Of a stretch of DNA of 35,072 bases, positions 24,309 through 32,158 are shown piece after piece. The stretch covers positions 1 through 35,072 of the forward strand of contig CAZMZZ010000014.1 of NCBI GenBank assembly GCA_964571215.1, read 5' to 3'. The translations under genes were made by a program, and so were the position numbers. Source of the stretch: CAJWPI01 sp964571215. Lineage in GTDB: Bacteria > Pseudomonadota > Gammaproteobacteria > Magnimaribacterales > Magnimaribacteraceae. The notes beneath the pieces were generated by a model. It was not told where the DNA came from and did no database searches. It was given only the letters and a program-made list of their open reading frames with translations. Every line of letters starts with the position of its first letter. Positions within the stretch are counted from its first letter, which is position 1.

Positions 24309-25619
24309 ATGAACATAAAAAATATAATATTTATATTATCGGTAATATTTTTTACAGCCCAAATTTTTTCTTCTAGCGAAAACATAAAAAGGGATCTAGA
24401 TAGAAATCTTGATACTTTAATGCAAAAGGTTGTTGGGTGGAGACATAACATACATCAGTTTCCTGAACTTTCTAATAGAGAATTTAAGACGGCTAAGAAA
24501 GTAGCTGATCATCTGGAGTTATTAGGGCTTGAGGTAAAAACAGAGATAGCTCATACAGGAGTAGTTGCTGTTTTGGAGGGAAGCAAACCAGGTCCTATGG
24601 TTGCCCTCAGGGCCGACATGGATGCTCTTCCTGTAGAGGAAATGACCGGATTGCCTTTCGCTTCGAAAGTACGTGATACTTATAATGGTCTTGATGTGGG
24701 AGTTATGCATGCTTGCGGACATGATGCGCATGTAGCTATTTTAATGGGTGTAGCTGAATTCTTGGTTTCAGTCCAGAATGAATTAAAAGGTTCTGTCATG
24801 TTTATTTTTCAACCTGCTGAAGAAGGACCTCCAGTAGGAGAAGAGGGAGGGGCGCAGTTAATGCTTAAAGAGGGAATATGGTTAGAAAGAAAACCAGATG
24901 TAGTTTTTGGTCTCCACGTAACAAACGCTCCCAATGGAATGATAGCTTATCGAGAGGGAGCTTCTATGGCAGCGGCAGACCCGTGGAAGATTACTATTAA
25001 AGGTAAACAAGCTCACGGCTCGAGACCGTGGGATTCGGTAGATCCAATAATGGTTGCATTTCAAATAGGAAATAATCTTCAAACCATTGTTTCAAGAAAA
25101 CTTGATCTGAGGGAATCTCCTGCAGTTATTTCTGTAGGCAGTATTCATGGAGGAGTTAGAAGCAATATAATTCCTGATATAGTTGAATTAGAAGGTACTA
25201 TAAGAACTTTCAACTCAGATATAAGAAATCAAATATTTTCAGAAATGACAAAAATTGCTGAAAATACTGCTGAAATGGCTGGTGCTTCAGTAGAGCTTTA
25301 TTTACCCAATGGACAAAATTATCCCGTAACTTTCAATGATGAAAATCTTACTAAAAGGGTATTACCTTCACTCAAAAGAATTGTTGGAGAAGAGATGGTT
25401 TACAGGGCAGATAGGTCTACCGGAGCAGAAGATTTTAGTTTTTTCTCGCAAGAGGTACCTGGATTTTATTTCTTCCTTGGTGTTAATAAGCTTGATGCAG
25501 ACCCTTTTAACACCCCCGGAAACCATTCACCATATTTTTTCATTGACGATAGCGCACTTCCTGTTGGAGTTAAATCTTTAACCTATCTCACTGTGGAATA
25601 TCTAGAAGGAGAACTCTAG
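24309..25619 (+). CDS. exported M20D-type amidohydrolase
   Basis: A two-metal M20 family hydrolase of the IAA-amino acid/hippurate/N-acyl amino acid amidohydrolase group, cleaving N-acyl amides. A signal peptide covers about residues 1-22, so it acts outside the cytoplasm, which is less common for this group. Visible motifs are WRHNIHQFPELSNREF, VALRADMDALPVEE, the metal site MHACGHDAH (Cys136, His138), and FQPAEEGPP with the Glu pair near 171-172. A dimerisation (lid) domain lies around 205-320, and the final metal-site part is STGAEDFSFF. At 436 aa it is full length. It follows tRNA-Arg by 18 bases and probably has its own start of transcription or read-through. Confidence 0.87.
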   Translation: MNIKNIIFILSVIFFTAQIFSSSENIKRDLDRNLDTLMQKVVGWRHNIHQFPELSNREFKTAKKVADHLELLGLEVKTEIAHTGVVAVLEGSKPGPMVALRADMDALPVEEMTGLPFASKVRDTYNGLDVGVMHACGHDAHVAILMGVAEFLVSVQNELKGSVMFIFQPAEEGPPVGEEGGAQLMLKEGIWLERKPDVVFGLHVTNAPNGMIAYREGASMAAADPWKITIKGKQAHGSRPWDSVDPIMVAFQIGNNLQTIVSRKLDLRESPAVISVGSIHGGVRSNIIPDIVELEGTIRTFNSDIRNQIFSEMTKIAENTAEMAGASVELYLPNGQNYPVTFNDENLTKRVLPSLKRIVGEEMVYRADRSTGAEDFSFFSQEVPGFYFFLGVNKLDADPFNTPGNHSPYFFIDDSALPVGVKSLTYLTVEYLEGEL

Positions 25620-25627
25620 AGAAACAA

Positions 25628-26050
25628 TTAATTACACCAATCTACTCCCCAGCAGTTAGCTATAGCCCATTTTCCCCATATCCAGAAAGCCCAGAAAGAT
25701 TGAATAGCTAGGACTAACCAAGTGAATATAATCCCATAGAATCTTGGAGGAGAAGATTCAGCATTTTTTGTTAATCCGTAAGCATGAGCAATTCTTGCAA
25801 GACAGTATGTATCTCCTAAAACGTATAAAGCTATAGCAGGTACTTGTCCACTGTATTCAAGTGCTGCTAAAAGAATAAGGAAAAAAGGAGTATATTCTGT
25901 AAAATTTCCATGAACCCTTGATGCTTGCAATAATTCTTGGCTATCACCATGACCTAGTAGATTGTTAGTAGATAAGCGCTTTGTTCCTGTTCTGTAAGCA
26001 AGATAGAGACCCATTAGAGTTAAAAAACCTGCGTAGACCAATGTAATCAT
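25628..26050 (-). CDS. MAPEG family membrane protein
   Basis: A 140-residue inner-membrane protein of the MAPEG (membrane-associated eicosanoid/glutathione metabolism) superfamily, E. coli YecN-like. Four hydrophobic segments are seen. The signature is ASRVHGNFTEYTPFFLILLA (about residues 43-62), with the R.HGN..EY.P core that in eukaryotic relatives contacts glutathione. LARIAHAYGL follows. Bacterial members have glutathione-transferase-like or unknown functions. It ends eight bases after the M20 gene on the opposite strand and diverges from the MFS gene across 98 bases. Confidence 0.85.
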   Translation of the reverse strand: MITLVYAGFLTLMGLYLAYRTGTKRLSTNNLLGHGDSQELLQASRVHGNFTEYTPFFLILLAALEYSGQVPAIALYVLGDTYCLARIAHAYGLTKNAESSPPRFYGIIFTWLVLAIQSFWAFWIWGKWAIANCWGVDWCN

Positions 26051-26148
26051 TTTATACCTCTTGATTGATTTATTAACATTTTACTGAACAAACATAAGAA
26101 AATTCAAAAGATTTATTGTTAGTTTGCATCTAAAATGAAATTCTTTTC

Positions 26149-27423
26149 ATGAATAAAATAAGTTATCAAGATTATGCATTTCTGGGATTATTGACTTTGA
26201 TCAATGTTCTTAACTTTGTAGATAGATCTTTATTGGCAAGTTTTGCTAATTTTATTGTACCTGACCTAGGGTTAACTGATACACAATTTGGATATTTAGT
26301 AGGTCTAGCTTTCTTATTTTTTTATTCAATTATGGGCATATTCATGGGGGTTTTAGCTGACACCCTACATAGACCTAGATTAATAGCTTTTGGGGTTGCG
26401 TTATGGAGTTTATTTACAATAGCTTCAGGTGCTGCAAGAGGTTTTATTTCTATGGGAGTAGCAAGAATGTTTATAGGAGTGGGAGAATCTATACTTACCC
26501 CTTCAGCTGTTTCATCCTTTGCAGATAGATTTCCTGATTCAAAGATGGGATTTGTCATTGGATTTTACTATATGGGTATTCCGATAGGGGCTGGATTGTC
26601 ATTGCTCATCGCAGGTTCACTAGGTCCTCTAATAGGATGGAGAAATTGTTTTTATATATTGGGAGCATTAGGTCTTATTTTGGCTGTTGTTATGTTGTTT
26701 GTTAAAGAGACCCCCAGGAAAATGATGTACGAAGAAAAGAGCGAACACGCTGAAGACAAATTGAATTTAAAAGAAAAGATGAAAACTTTATTTATTGTTT
26801 TAAGAAGTTCGCCGGTACTTATTTACATGATTTTAGCAGGAGTAATAATCCATATCACTTTAGGTGGAGTAAATTTTGACCAATTATGGTTAGTACAAGA
26901 AAGAGGATTCGATAGAGCTGAAATAGCAACTTTAGCAGGAATCTTAGTTTTGATAGGAGGTGTAGGAGGTAATCTTTTTGGAGGAATTGTTGGAGATATC
27001 TTTGTTTCCAAATTCAACCAGCCTAGATCTATTTTTCTTTTTTGGGTTGCTCTTTTATCCAGCCCTTTTGTTATTTTTTACCGACTAGTAGAGCCCGATT
27101 CAATTTTGATCCCTATTGGAATCCTTATAGGAGCTTTTCAGGTGGGATGTTTTTGGGGTCCGGTTTTTGCAACAGTGCAGGAAATAGCCCCCCAACATAT
27201 AAGGGCCACTTTAATAGCTTTTTATATTTTAACTTTAAACCTGCTAGGATTAGCTGTAGGTGCTGTAGTTACTGGTATGAGTATAGACTATTTAAGGGTA
27301 TCAGACATTGCAGACCCTTATACATGGACCTTGTTAGGTTTGGGTGTATTTGGATTCTTGTCTATACCTTGTTTCTATTTAGCTGCAAAAGAACAAATGA
27401 AAATGAATGAGATAAGCAAATGA
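26149..27423 (+). CDS. spinster-like MFS transporter
   Basis: A 424-residue, 12-helix major facilitator. The N-terminus reads LLTLINVLNFVDRSLLASFA, then DLGLTDTQFGYLVGLAFLFF and GVLADTLHRPRLIAFGVALW. ARMFIGVGESILTPSAVSSF is also present, all typical of the spinster-like branch. Eukaryotic spinster proteins export sphingosine-1-phosphate or lysophospholipids; bacterial members are broad and mostly uncharacterised. The next gene overlaps by four bases (ATGA, 27420-27423), and a phosphatidylcholine-synthase-like gene follows, so a lipid or amphiphile substrate is worth considering. The central loop (residues 190-212) is charged, as usual between the two halves. Confidence 0.84.
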   Translation: MNKISYQDYAFLGLLTLINVLNFVDRSLLASFANFIVPDLGLTDTQFGYLVGLAFLFFYSIMGIFMGVLADTLHRPRLIAFGVALWSLFTIASGAARGFISMGVARMFIGVGESILTPSAVSSFADRFPDSKMGFVIGFYYMGIPIGAGLSLLIAGSLGPLIGWRNCFYILGALGLILAVVMLFVKETPRKMMYEEKSEHAEDKLNLKEKMKTLFIVLRSSPVLIYMILAGVIIHITLGGVNFDQLWLVQERGFDRAEIATLAGILVLIGGVGGNLFGGIVGDIFVSKFNQPRSIFLFWVALLSSPFVIFYRLVEPDSILIPIGILIGAFQVGCFWGPVFATVQEIAPQHIRATLIAFYILTLNLLGLAVGAVVTGMSIDYLRVSDIADPYTWTLLGLGVFGFLSIPCFYLAAKEQMKMNEISK

Positions 27424-27803
27424 ATCCAATTAAAAAATGGCATGAAACAGTCAAAAAAAGAGACTTTTCATTATTAGACGAGATTTTGTCTGAACAAGTA
27501 GTCTTCTATTCACCTGTTGTCCATTCTCCTCAAGTAGGTAAAAAGATAACCTCCATTTACCTTAGAGCTGCAGCAGAAGTTTTCAATGATCCAAGCTTCA
27601 CTTATGTTACGGAATTAATTCATAACAACCATGCATGTCTTGAATTTAAATTAGAAATTGAAGGAATATATATTAATGGAATAGACTTAATTACCTGGAA
27701 TGACGAAGGAAAGATCATTGAATTTAAAGTGTTTATAAGGCCTTTAAAGGGGATAGAAACTATCCAAAATTTAATGGCATATGTTATAAAAAAGAACAAT
27801 TAA
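27420..27803 (+). CDS. NTF2-like (SnoaL-like) protein
   Basis: A 127-residue protein with the cone-shaped NTF2-like pattern. It has an N-terminal helix (WHETVKKRDFSLLDEIL), the strand pair VVFYSPV, a helix (YLRAAAEVF), then strands ending in WNDEGKIIEFKVFIRPLKGI. Such domains bind small hydrophobic ligands or act as isomerases or cyclases; no definite catalytic pair can be named. It is coupled to the MFS gene by a four-base overlap and lies 23 bases before the synthase gene. Probably an accessory or enzyme acting on the same substrate. Confidence 0.75.
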   Translation: MNPIKKWHETVKKRDFSLLDEILSEQVVFYSPVVHSPQVGKKITSIYLRAAAEVFNDPSFTYVTELIHNNHACLEFKLEIEGIYINGIDLITWNDEGKIIEFKVFIRPLKGIETIQNLMAYVIKKNN

Positions 27804-27826
27804 TATCAATTATTTAAGAGGTATAT

Positions 27827-28519
27827 TTGAATAATATTATATCTTGGGGAATTCACTTCTTATCATCTTTAGGTGCCGTAGTGGGATTTTTAGCCCTTTT
27901 AGCAGTTTGGTCTAATCAAATAGAAGAGGCATTTCTATGGTTAATGTTGGCTTTTTTTATAGATGGTATAGATGGACCTTTAGCACGTAAATTTAAAGTA
28001 AAACAATTTACTTCTGATATAGAAGGAGATGTCTTAGATCATATAGTTGACTATTTAAATTATGTATTTGTTCCTGTAATCATAATGTATCAATTCAATA
28101 TGGTTCCAGATCAGATTAAAGTCTTTACTGCTGCATGTATATTAGTGGTTTCATGTTTTACATTTAGCAATAAAAAACTAAAAACCAAAGATAATTATTT
28201 TCAAGGATTTCCAGCTGTTTGGAATGTAGTTATGTTTTATCTTTACATATTGAATACTTCAGAGGTAGTTAATCTTCTTATATTACTGGGACTTTCTATA
28301 CTTACTTTTGTACCAATTAAGTTTATCCATCCTTTTAGAGTAGAAGAAGGGAGGCTCGTAACATTAGTTGTTACTATTCTATGGGGATTAGCATCTCTGG
28401 TTTTACTGCTAGGAGATCACTTTACCCATTTATTAGATGTTATTTTTTGGTTGTGGGTTATTAGTAGTATCTACTTTGCTCTCATTTCCTTTAAAGAATC
28501 TAAATTCTTTAAGCTTTAA
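27827..28519 (+). CDS. pcs: CDP-alcohol phosphatidyltransferase, phosphatidylcholine synthase-like
   Basis: An inner-membrane enzyme that should join CDP-diacylglycerol with an alcohol head group. The motif begins DGIDGPLAR (46-54), then 12 residues, then GDVLDHIVD (67-75). This gives DG..AR, 12-residue spacer, G...D...D. The general family has an 8-residue spacer; 12 fits the phosphatidylcholine synthase (Pcs) branch as I recall it. IVDYLNYVFVP and FVPIKFIHPFRV are also Pcs-like. Pcs uses free choline. The 230 aa, about eight-helix protein fits (Pcs about 240 aa). The start is TTG 27827 after agaggt. It ends three bases from the reductase gene on the other strand. Confidence 0.72.
   Translation: MNNIISWGIHFLSSLGAVVGFLALLAVWSNQIEEAFLWLMLAFFIDGIDGPLARKFKVKQFTSDIEGDVLDHIVDYLNYVFVPVIIMYQFNMVPDQIKVFTAACILVVSCFTFSNKKLKTKDNYFQGFPAVWNVVMFYLYILNTSEVVNLLILLGLSILTFVPIKFIHPFRVEEGRLVTLVVTILWGLASLVLLLGDHFTHLLDVIFWLWVISSIYFALISFKESKFFKL
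28491..28512. terminator. AT-rich inverted repeat between convergent genes
   Basis: TTAAAGAAT (28491-28499) and ATTCTTTAA (28504-28512) pair over 9 positions with a 4-base loop. The repeat covers the last codons of the synthase gene, just before the convergent reductase gene ends. The stem has only one G-C pair in each arm, so it would be a weak, possibly two-way, terminator. Confidence 0.25.
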
Positions 28520-28521
28520 AT

Positions 28522-29526
28522 CTAGAGCTCAACCAATAGTTTGCCTACATGACCTCCGGTCATTAACTTCACTAAGGCCTTAGGAAAATTTTCAATGCCC
28601 TTTTCTATATGTTCAGGTAGATGAATCTTTTTTTCCTTTATCCAAGTAGAGATCTCTTCTTCCATTTTTGGAAAATTATTAGAATAGTGATCAACTGTAA
28701 ACCCAAGCATACTTGCATTTCGTTCAGGTATTCGAAGGTATAGTTTTGGACCCACTACATTTTCCATGTTGTTATATTGCGATATTGCTCCGCAAATAAC
28801 TACACGAGCACCTGAAGCTATATTATCTAATGCTGCGTCCAGAACTTCACCTCCTACATTATCAAAAAAGATATCTATGCCTTCAGGAGCTGCTTGCTTA
28901 ATATTCTTGGTGAGATCATCAGCCTTGTAGTCAATTGCTTCATCACACCCAATCTCAGATGTAAGAAATTTACATTTCTTACTACCTCCTGCAATTCCAA
29001 TAGTCTTAGCTCCTTTTATCTTTGCCAATTGACAGACCATACACCCTACAGCTCCAGCTGCTGCAGACACGACCACTGTGTCCCCTTTTTTTACCTTACC
29101 CACTAAGATTAGACCTGCATATGCTGTAAGTCCTGTAGTCATTCCCATACTACCCAGATATGTTGAAGTTTTTATTTCTTCTGTTTCTTCTAATTTACGA
29201 AGCACTTCACCAGGCCAAATAACATGTGTCTGAGCTCCCATTGGTCCAAAAACTGCATCACCTTGGTTTAGTCCATCAAAATTGCTTTGCTGCACTCTTC
29301 CTATTCCCAATGCTGTTACCGCAGAATCTAACTTCATAGTGCCATGTAGACCCTCAGGTCCTTCCAAAGTGGTTCTTATAAATGCATCTATTGATAAGTG
29401 TTCAACTTGCAGCAATACTTCTCCCTCATTTATTGAGCTTAACTCCTCCTCAACAAGATTAAAATCAGACTCCAAAAGCTGACCTTTTGGTCTCTTAGCT
29501 AAAACAACCTTACGATTAATAACCAT
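28522..29526 (-). CDS. MDR-family NADP-dependent oxidoreductase (CurA-like)
   Basis: A zinc-free medium-chain reductase of the curcumin reductase/leukotriene B4 dehydrogenase-like group, reducing enone double bonds with NADPH. The 334-residue protein has the N-terminal GroES-like domain with VEHLSIDAFIRTTLEG, and then GSMGMTTGLTAYAGLILVGK. The nucleotide motif VVVSAAAGAVGCMVCQLAKI is present, with GIDIFFDNVGGEVLDAAL and the C-terminal HVGKLLVEL. A TGAGGT site 7 bases before ATG 29526 fits translation. It diverges from the TonB receptor gene and has a paralogue at 32159, so the receptor is flanked by two reductases. Substrate unknown. Confidence 0.86.
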   Translation of the reverse strand: MVINRKVVLAKRPKGQLLESDFNLVEEELSSINEGEVLLQVEHLSIDAFIRTTLEGPEGLHGTMKLDSAVTALGIGRVQQSNFDGLNQGDAVFGPMGAQTHVIWPGEVLRKLEETEEIKTSTYLGSMGMTTGLTAYAGLILVGKVKKGDTVVVSAAAGAVGCMVCQLAKIKGAKTIGIAGGSKKCKFLTSEIGCDEAIDYKADDLTKNIKQAAPEGIDIFFDNVGGEVLDAALDNIASGARVVICGAISQYNNMENVVGPKLYLRIPERNASMLGFTVDHYSNNFPKMEEEISTWIKEKKIHLPEHIEKGIENFPKALVKLMTGGHVGKLLVEL

Positions 29527-29602
29527 ATCTTTTACCTCAGTTTATATAAAATAAGCTTGACCTTTATCAAGAATAAAATCAACGACTTTATATTTACACT
29601 CT

Positions 29603-29622
29603 AAGAAAAGAATTCTTTTCTT
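29603..29622. promoter_or_regulatory. 20-bp perfect palindrome in divergent promoter region
   Basis: AAGAAAAGAATTCTTTTCTT reads the same on both strands over 20 bases. It sits in the 158-base gap between the minus-strand reductase (ATG at 29526) and the plus-strand TonB receptor (ATG at 29685). This is the shape and place of an operator for a dimeric regulator of both genes. A minus-strand promoter with TTGATA (29570-29565), a 16-base spacer and TATATA (29548-29543) lies beside it, but it would leave almost no leader. A second short repeat, CTTGA/TCAAG, is at 29556-29571. Confidence 0.45.
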
Positions 29623-29684
29623 TATCATGATTTTGTTTTAATGTTGTATCTCACTGATTTCTTAAATTAATTTGGGGAGGATTA

Positions 29685-32039
29685 ATGTACTTATTAAAAT
29701 TATTAAAGAAACTACCAGTTTTGCTTGCCGTATTTTTTCTTATGCCTTTAAACATATTTGCAGAAGAAGACACCATAACCATTGAAGAAATAACTGTTAC
29801 AGCTCAAAAGAGAGAAGAGGACGCACAATCAGTGCCAATTGCAATTACAGCTTTAAGTCAGGAATTACAAGAATCTACTATTAGAAATTTGGTAGATATC
29901 AACGGTTATGCACCCAATGTTAGGATTGGCAAGGCCGCAGCTAGAGCCAGAGGTTCTGCTATAACAATTCGTGGTATTAGTTATTCGGAAACAGATAAGT
30001 CCTTTGATTCTCCAATCGCTGTAACTTTAGATGGAATTTTTATAGGTACTAACTCTGGGCAACTTATAGAAAATTTTGATGTAGATAGGATAGAGATACT
30101 AAGAGGACCACAAGGTACTCTCTTTGGAAAAAACACTGTTGGAGGTGTGATCAACGTCGTAAGATCTAAACCCACTGGAGAGTTTGGAGGTATGTATAAA
30201 ATTGCTGGAGGAGAGTGGGGAAGACAAGAATTTAAAGGAATCCTTAATACTGCCTTAGGCGATAATCTATCTGCTAAGTTTTTCTTTAATAGCACAGAGT
30301 CGGATGGTTATATGACCAATACTTTTCTTAATGAAGATGGTCCCAGAGTGGATTATGTTAACTATGGTGTTAGCCTCCTGTTTAGTCCTAGCGATGCAAC
30401 TGAAGCTATCCTAACCATAGAAACATATGATGATGGAAGTGATGTTGGTGCAGCAACAAATAAAAATGATGCTACTCATCTAGTTTGTGTCCCTTTTGGA
30501 GCTATTTTCTTTACAGCTAATAATACTTGTGAGGCCACAGACCCTAATGATGGTGAAAAAGAATACAGCACCGAAAGGATGAACGAAGGTCAGTATGATA
30601 CTGATGCCATTAGTTTAACCTTAACTCACGACATTGATGAAACTACTAGATTTGTTTCAGTAACGGGTTTTAGAGATGAGAGTGAGGATACTAGATGGGA
30701 CCTTGATGGAACATCAGCAGCATTTACTACAATTGTAGCTAACAACCAATATGAGCAGTTGAGTCAAGAGTTCAGGTTTGAGGGAGGTAATGATTCAATG
30801 AACTATGTTGTGGGAGCTTTTCTTTGGGAAAATGAGTACACACAATATTGGGATACATATAACCTATGGCAATATTTAGTCCCAGGCTTAGTAGATGGAT
30901 CTATTCCTCTTTTTCTTTGTCAGAACGCCGGTGCTTTAGGTGCTCTACGTTGTGATACAGGAGCCCCAGGACCAGGACTAGGACCTGGATTTGTACAAAA
31001 ACTTTATCAACATCAGGATGTTAATTCCCAGGCCGTGTTTGCACAAATAGATTGGAATATATCTGATAAGACTATTCTTACTACTGGTATAAGGTACACA
31101 AAAGAAGAAAAGGAATTCTTAGCTGGTCAATCTTATCTAGCTCCACTAAATAGAGTAAATGTTCAAAATTTTGCTGATATTCAAGGTGGCGGCTATGCTA
31201 AAGGTCTTTTCAATATGACTATGGACTGGAGTGAGGTCTCACCAAAGATAGGTATAACTCATTATCCTAGAGAGGATTTAATGTACTACGCTTCCTATTC
31301 AGAAGGATTCCACAGCGGGGGATTCTTTGGACGTAATCAAAATGCAGCAGACTTTGCTAATACCTACGAGCCAGAATATGCAAACTCTTTTGAAATAGGG
31401 ATGAAAAGTCAGTGGATGGACAATAGATTACAGTTCAATGCTACTTACTTTTTTAATGATTTCGAAGATAAACAAGACAGCTCAATAAAACAGGATCCAA
31501 CTACCTTAACTGTTGTGACTGTAGTGGATAATGTAGCTGGGGTGGAGTACTCTGGAATAGAACTAGAGCTGAAAGGTATTGTAAATTCAAATTTCAATTG
31601 GTTTGCAACTTTAGGAACTTTAGATTCTGAGTACGATGGTTTTGTATCGGATTTAGATGGAGCTGACGCAGTAACTGGTCTACTTGAACCCACTAATAAT
31701 GATTATTTAACTGTAAAGTTTGCACCTGAACTAACTTATGCAATAGGAGCAAACTACTCTACCAACATGGGATCCAGTGAAATGTCTTTAAACGTTAAGT
31801 ATGATTGGGTAGATGATTTTGAAACCAATACCCAAAATCTTGTTGCAGGTCATGTAGATTCAACAGGTTTTTGGAATGCTTCAGTTGATTTTGAATTTGA
31901 AAGTTATCGTGTCAGTGTTTTTGCAAGAAATATTACAGATGAAGTTATAGTTTCAACTGTCGATATTGCACCTCTGATGCAGTATGGTCAGGCAACAGCA
32001 GGAAGAAACTGGGGAATTGAGTTGTCTGGAAGATTTTAA
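29685..32039 (+). CDS. TonB-dependent outer-membrane receptor
   Basis: A 784-residue outer-membrane receptor for energy-dependent uptake. The signal peptide is about residues 1-26 (ending NIFA), and the TonB-box-like EITVTAQKREED is near 34-45. The plug domain (about 47-160) includes VTLDGIFIG, DRIEILRGPQGTLFGKNTVG and GGVINVV; the barrel follows, and the protein ends in Phe. The type resembles the large marine group without defined ligand. Two cysteine pairs (VCVPFGAIFFTANNTC; LCQNAGALGALRC) lie in predicted outer loops and may form disulfides. It has a strong ribosome binding site (ggggagga, 29674-29681) and an intrinsic terminator 12 bases after the stop, so it is probably a single-gene transcript. 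Confidence 0.92.
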   Translation: MYLLKLLKKLPVLLAVFFLMPLNIFAEEDTITIEEITVTAQKREEDAQSVPIAITALSQELQESTIRNLVDINGYAPNVRIGKAAARARGSAITIRGISYSETDKSFDSPIAVTLDGIFIGTNSGQLIENFDVDRIEILRGPQGTLFGKNTVGGVINVVRSKPTGEFGGMYKIAGGEWGRQEFKGILNTALGDNLSAKFFFNSTESDGYMTNTFLNEDGPRVDYVNYGVSLLFSPSDATEAILTIETYDDGSDVGAATNKNDATHLVCVPFGAIFFTANNTCEATDPNDGEKEYSTERMNEGQYDTDAISLTLTHDIDETTRFVSVTGFRDESEDTRWDLDGTSAAFTTIVANNQYEQLSQEFRFEGGNDSMNYVVGAFLWENEYTQYWDTYNLWQYLVPGLVDGSIPLFLCQNAGALGALRCDTGAPGPGLGPGFVQKLYQHQDVNSQAVFAQIDWNISDKTILTTGIRYTKEEKEFLAGQSYLAPLNRVNVQNFADIQGGGYAKGLFNMTMDWSEVSPKIGITHYPREDLMYYASYSEGFHSGGFFGRNQNAADFANTYEPEYANSFEIGMKSQWMDNRLQFNATYFFNDFEDKQDSSIKQDPTTLTVVTVVDNVAGVEYSGIELELKGIVNSNFNWFATLGTLDSEYDGFVSDLDGADAVTGLLEPTNNDYLTVKFAPELTYAIGANYSTNMGSSEMSLNVKYDWVDDFETNTQNLVAGHVDSTGFWNASVDFEFESYRVSVFARNITDEVIVSTVDIAPLMQYGQATAGRNWGIELSGRF

Positions 32040-32051
32040 AACATTTAAATT

Positions 32052-32081
32052 AAAAAAGGCTGCTATATGCAGCCTTTTTTT
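32052..32081 (+). terminator. intrinsic terminator after TonB receptor
   Basis: The stem AAAAAAGGCTGC/GCAGCCTTTTTT with loop TATAT is followed by a T run. It lies 12 bases after the receptor stop. The A-rich left arm also makes it workable in the other direction, but no gene ends from that side. Confidence 0.9.
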
Positions 32082-32158
32082 GCTTTGCGACTTTTTAGGA
32101 AAATGGGAACCAAAGAAGGCAGGTCAATCCTAGTAAAGTAAATGGTATTATAAAAAAT

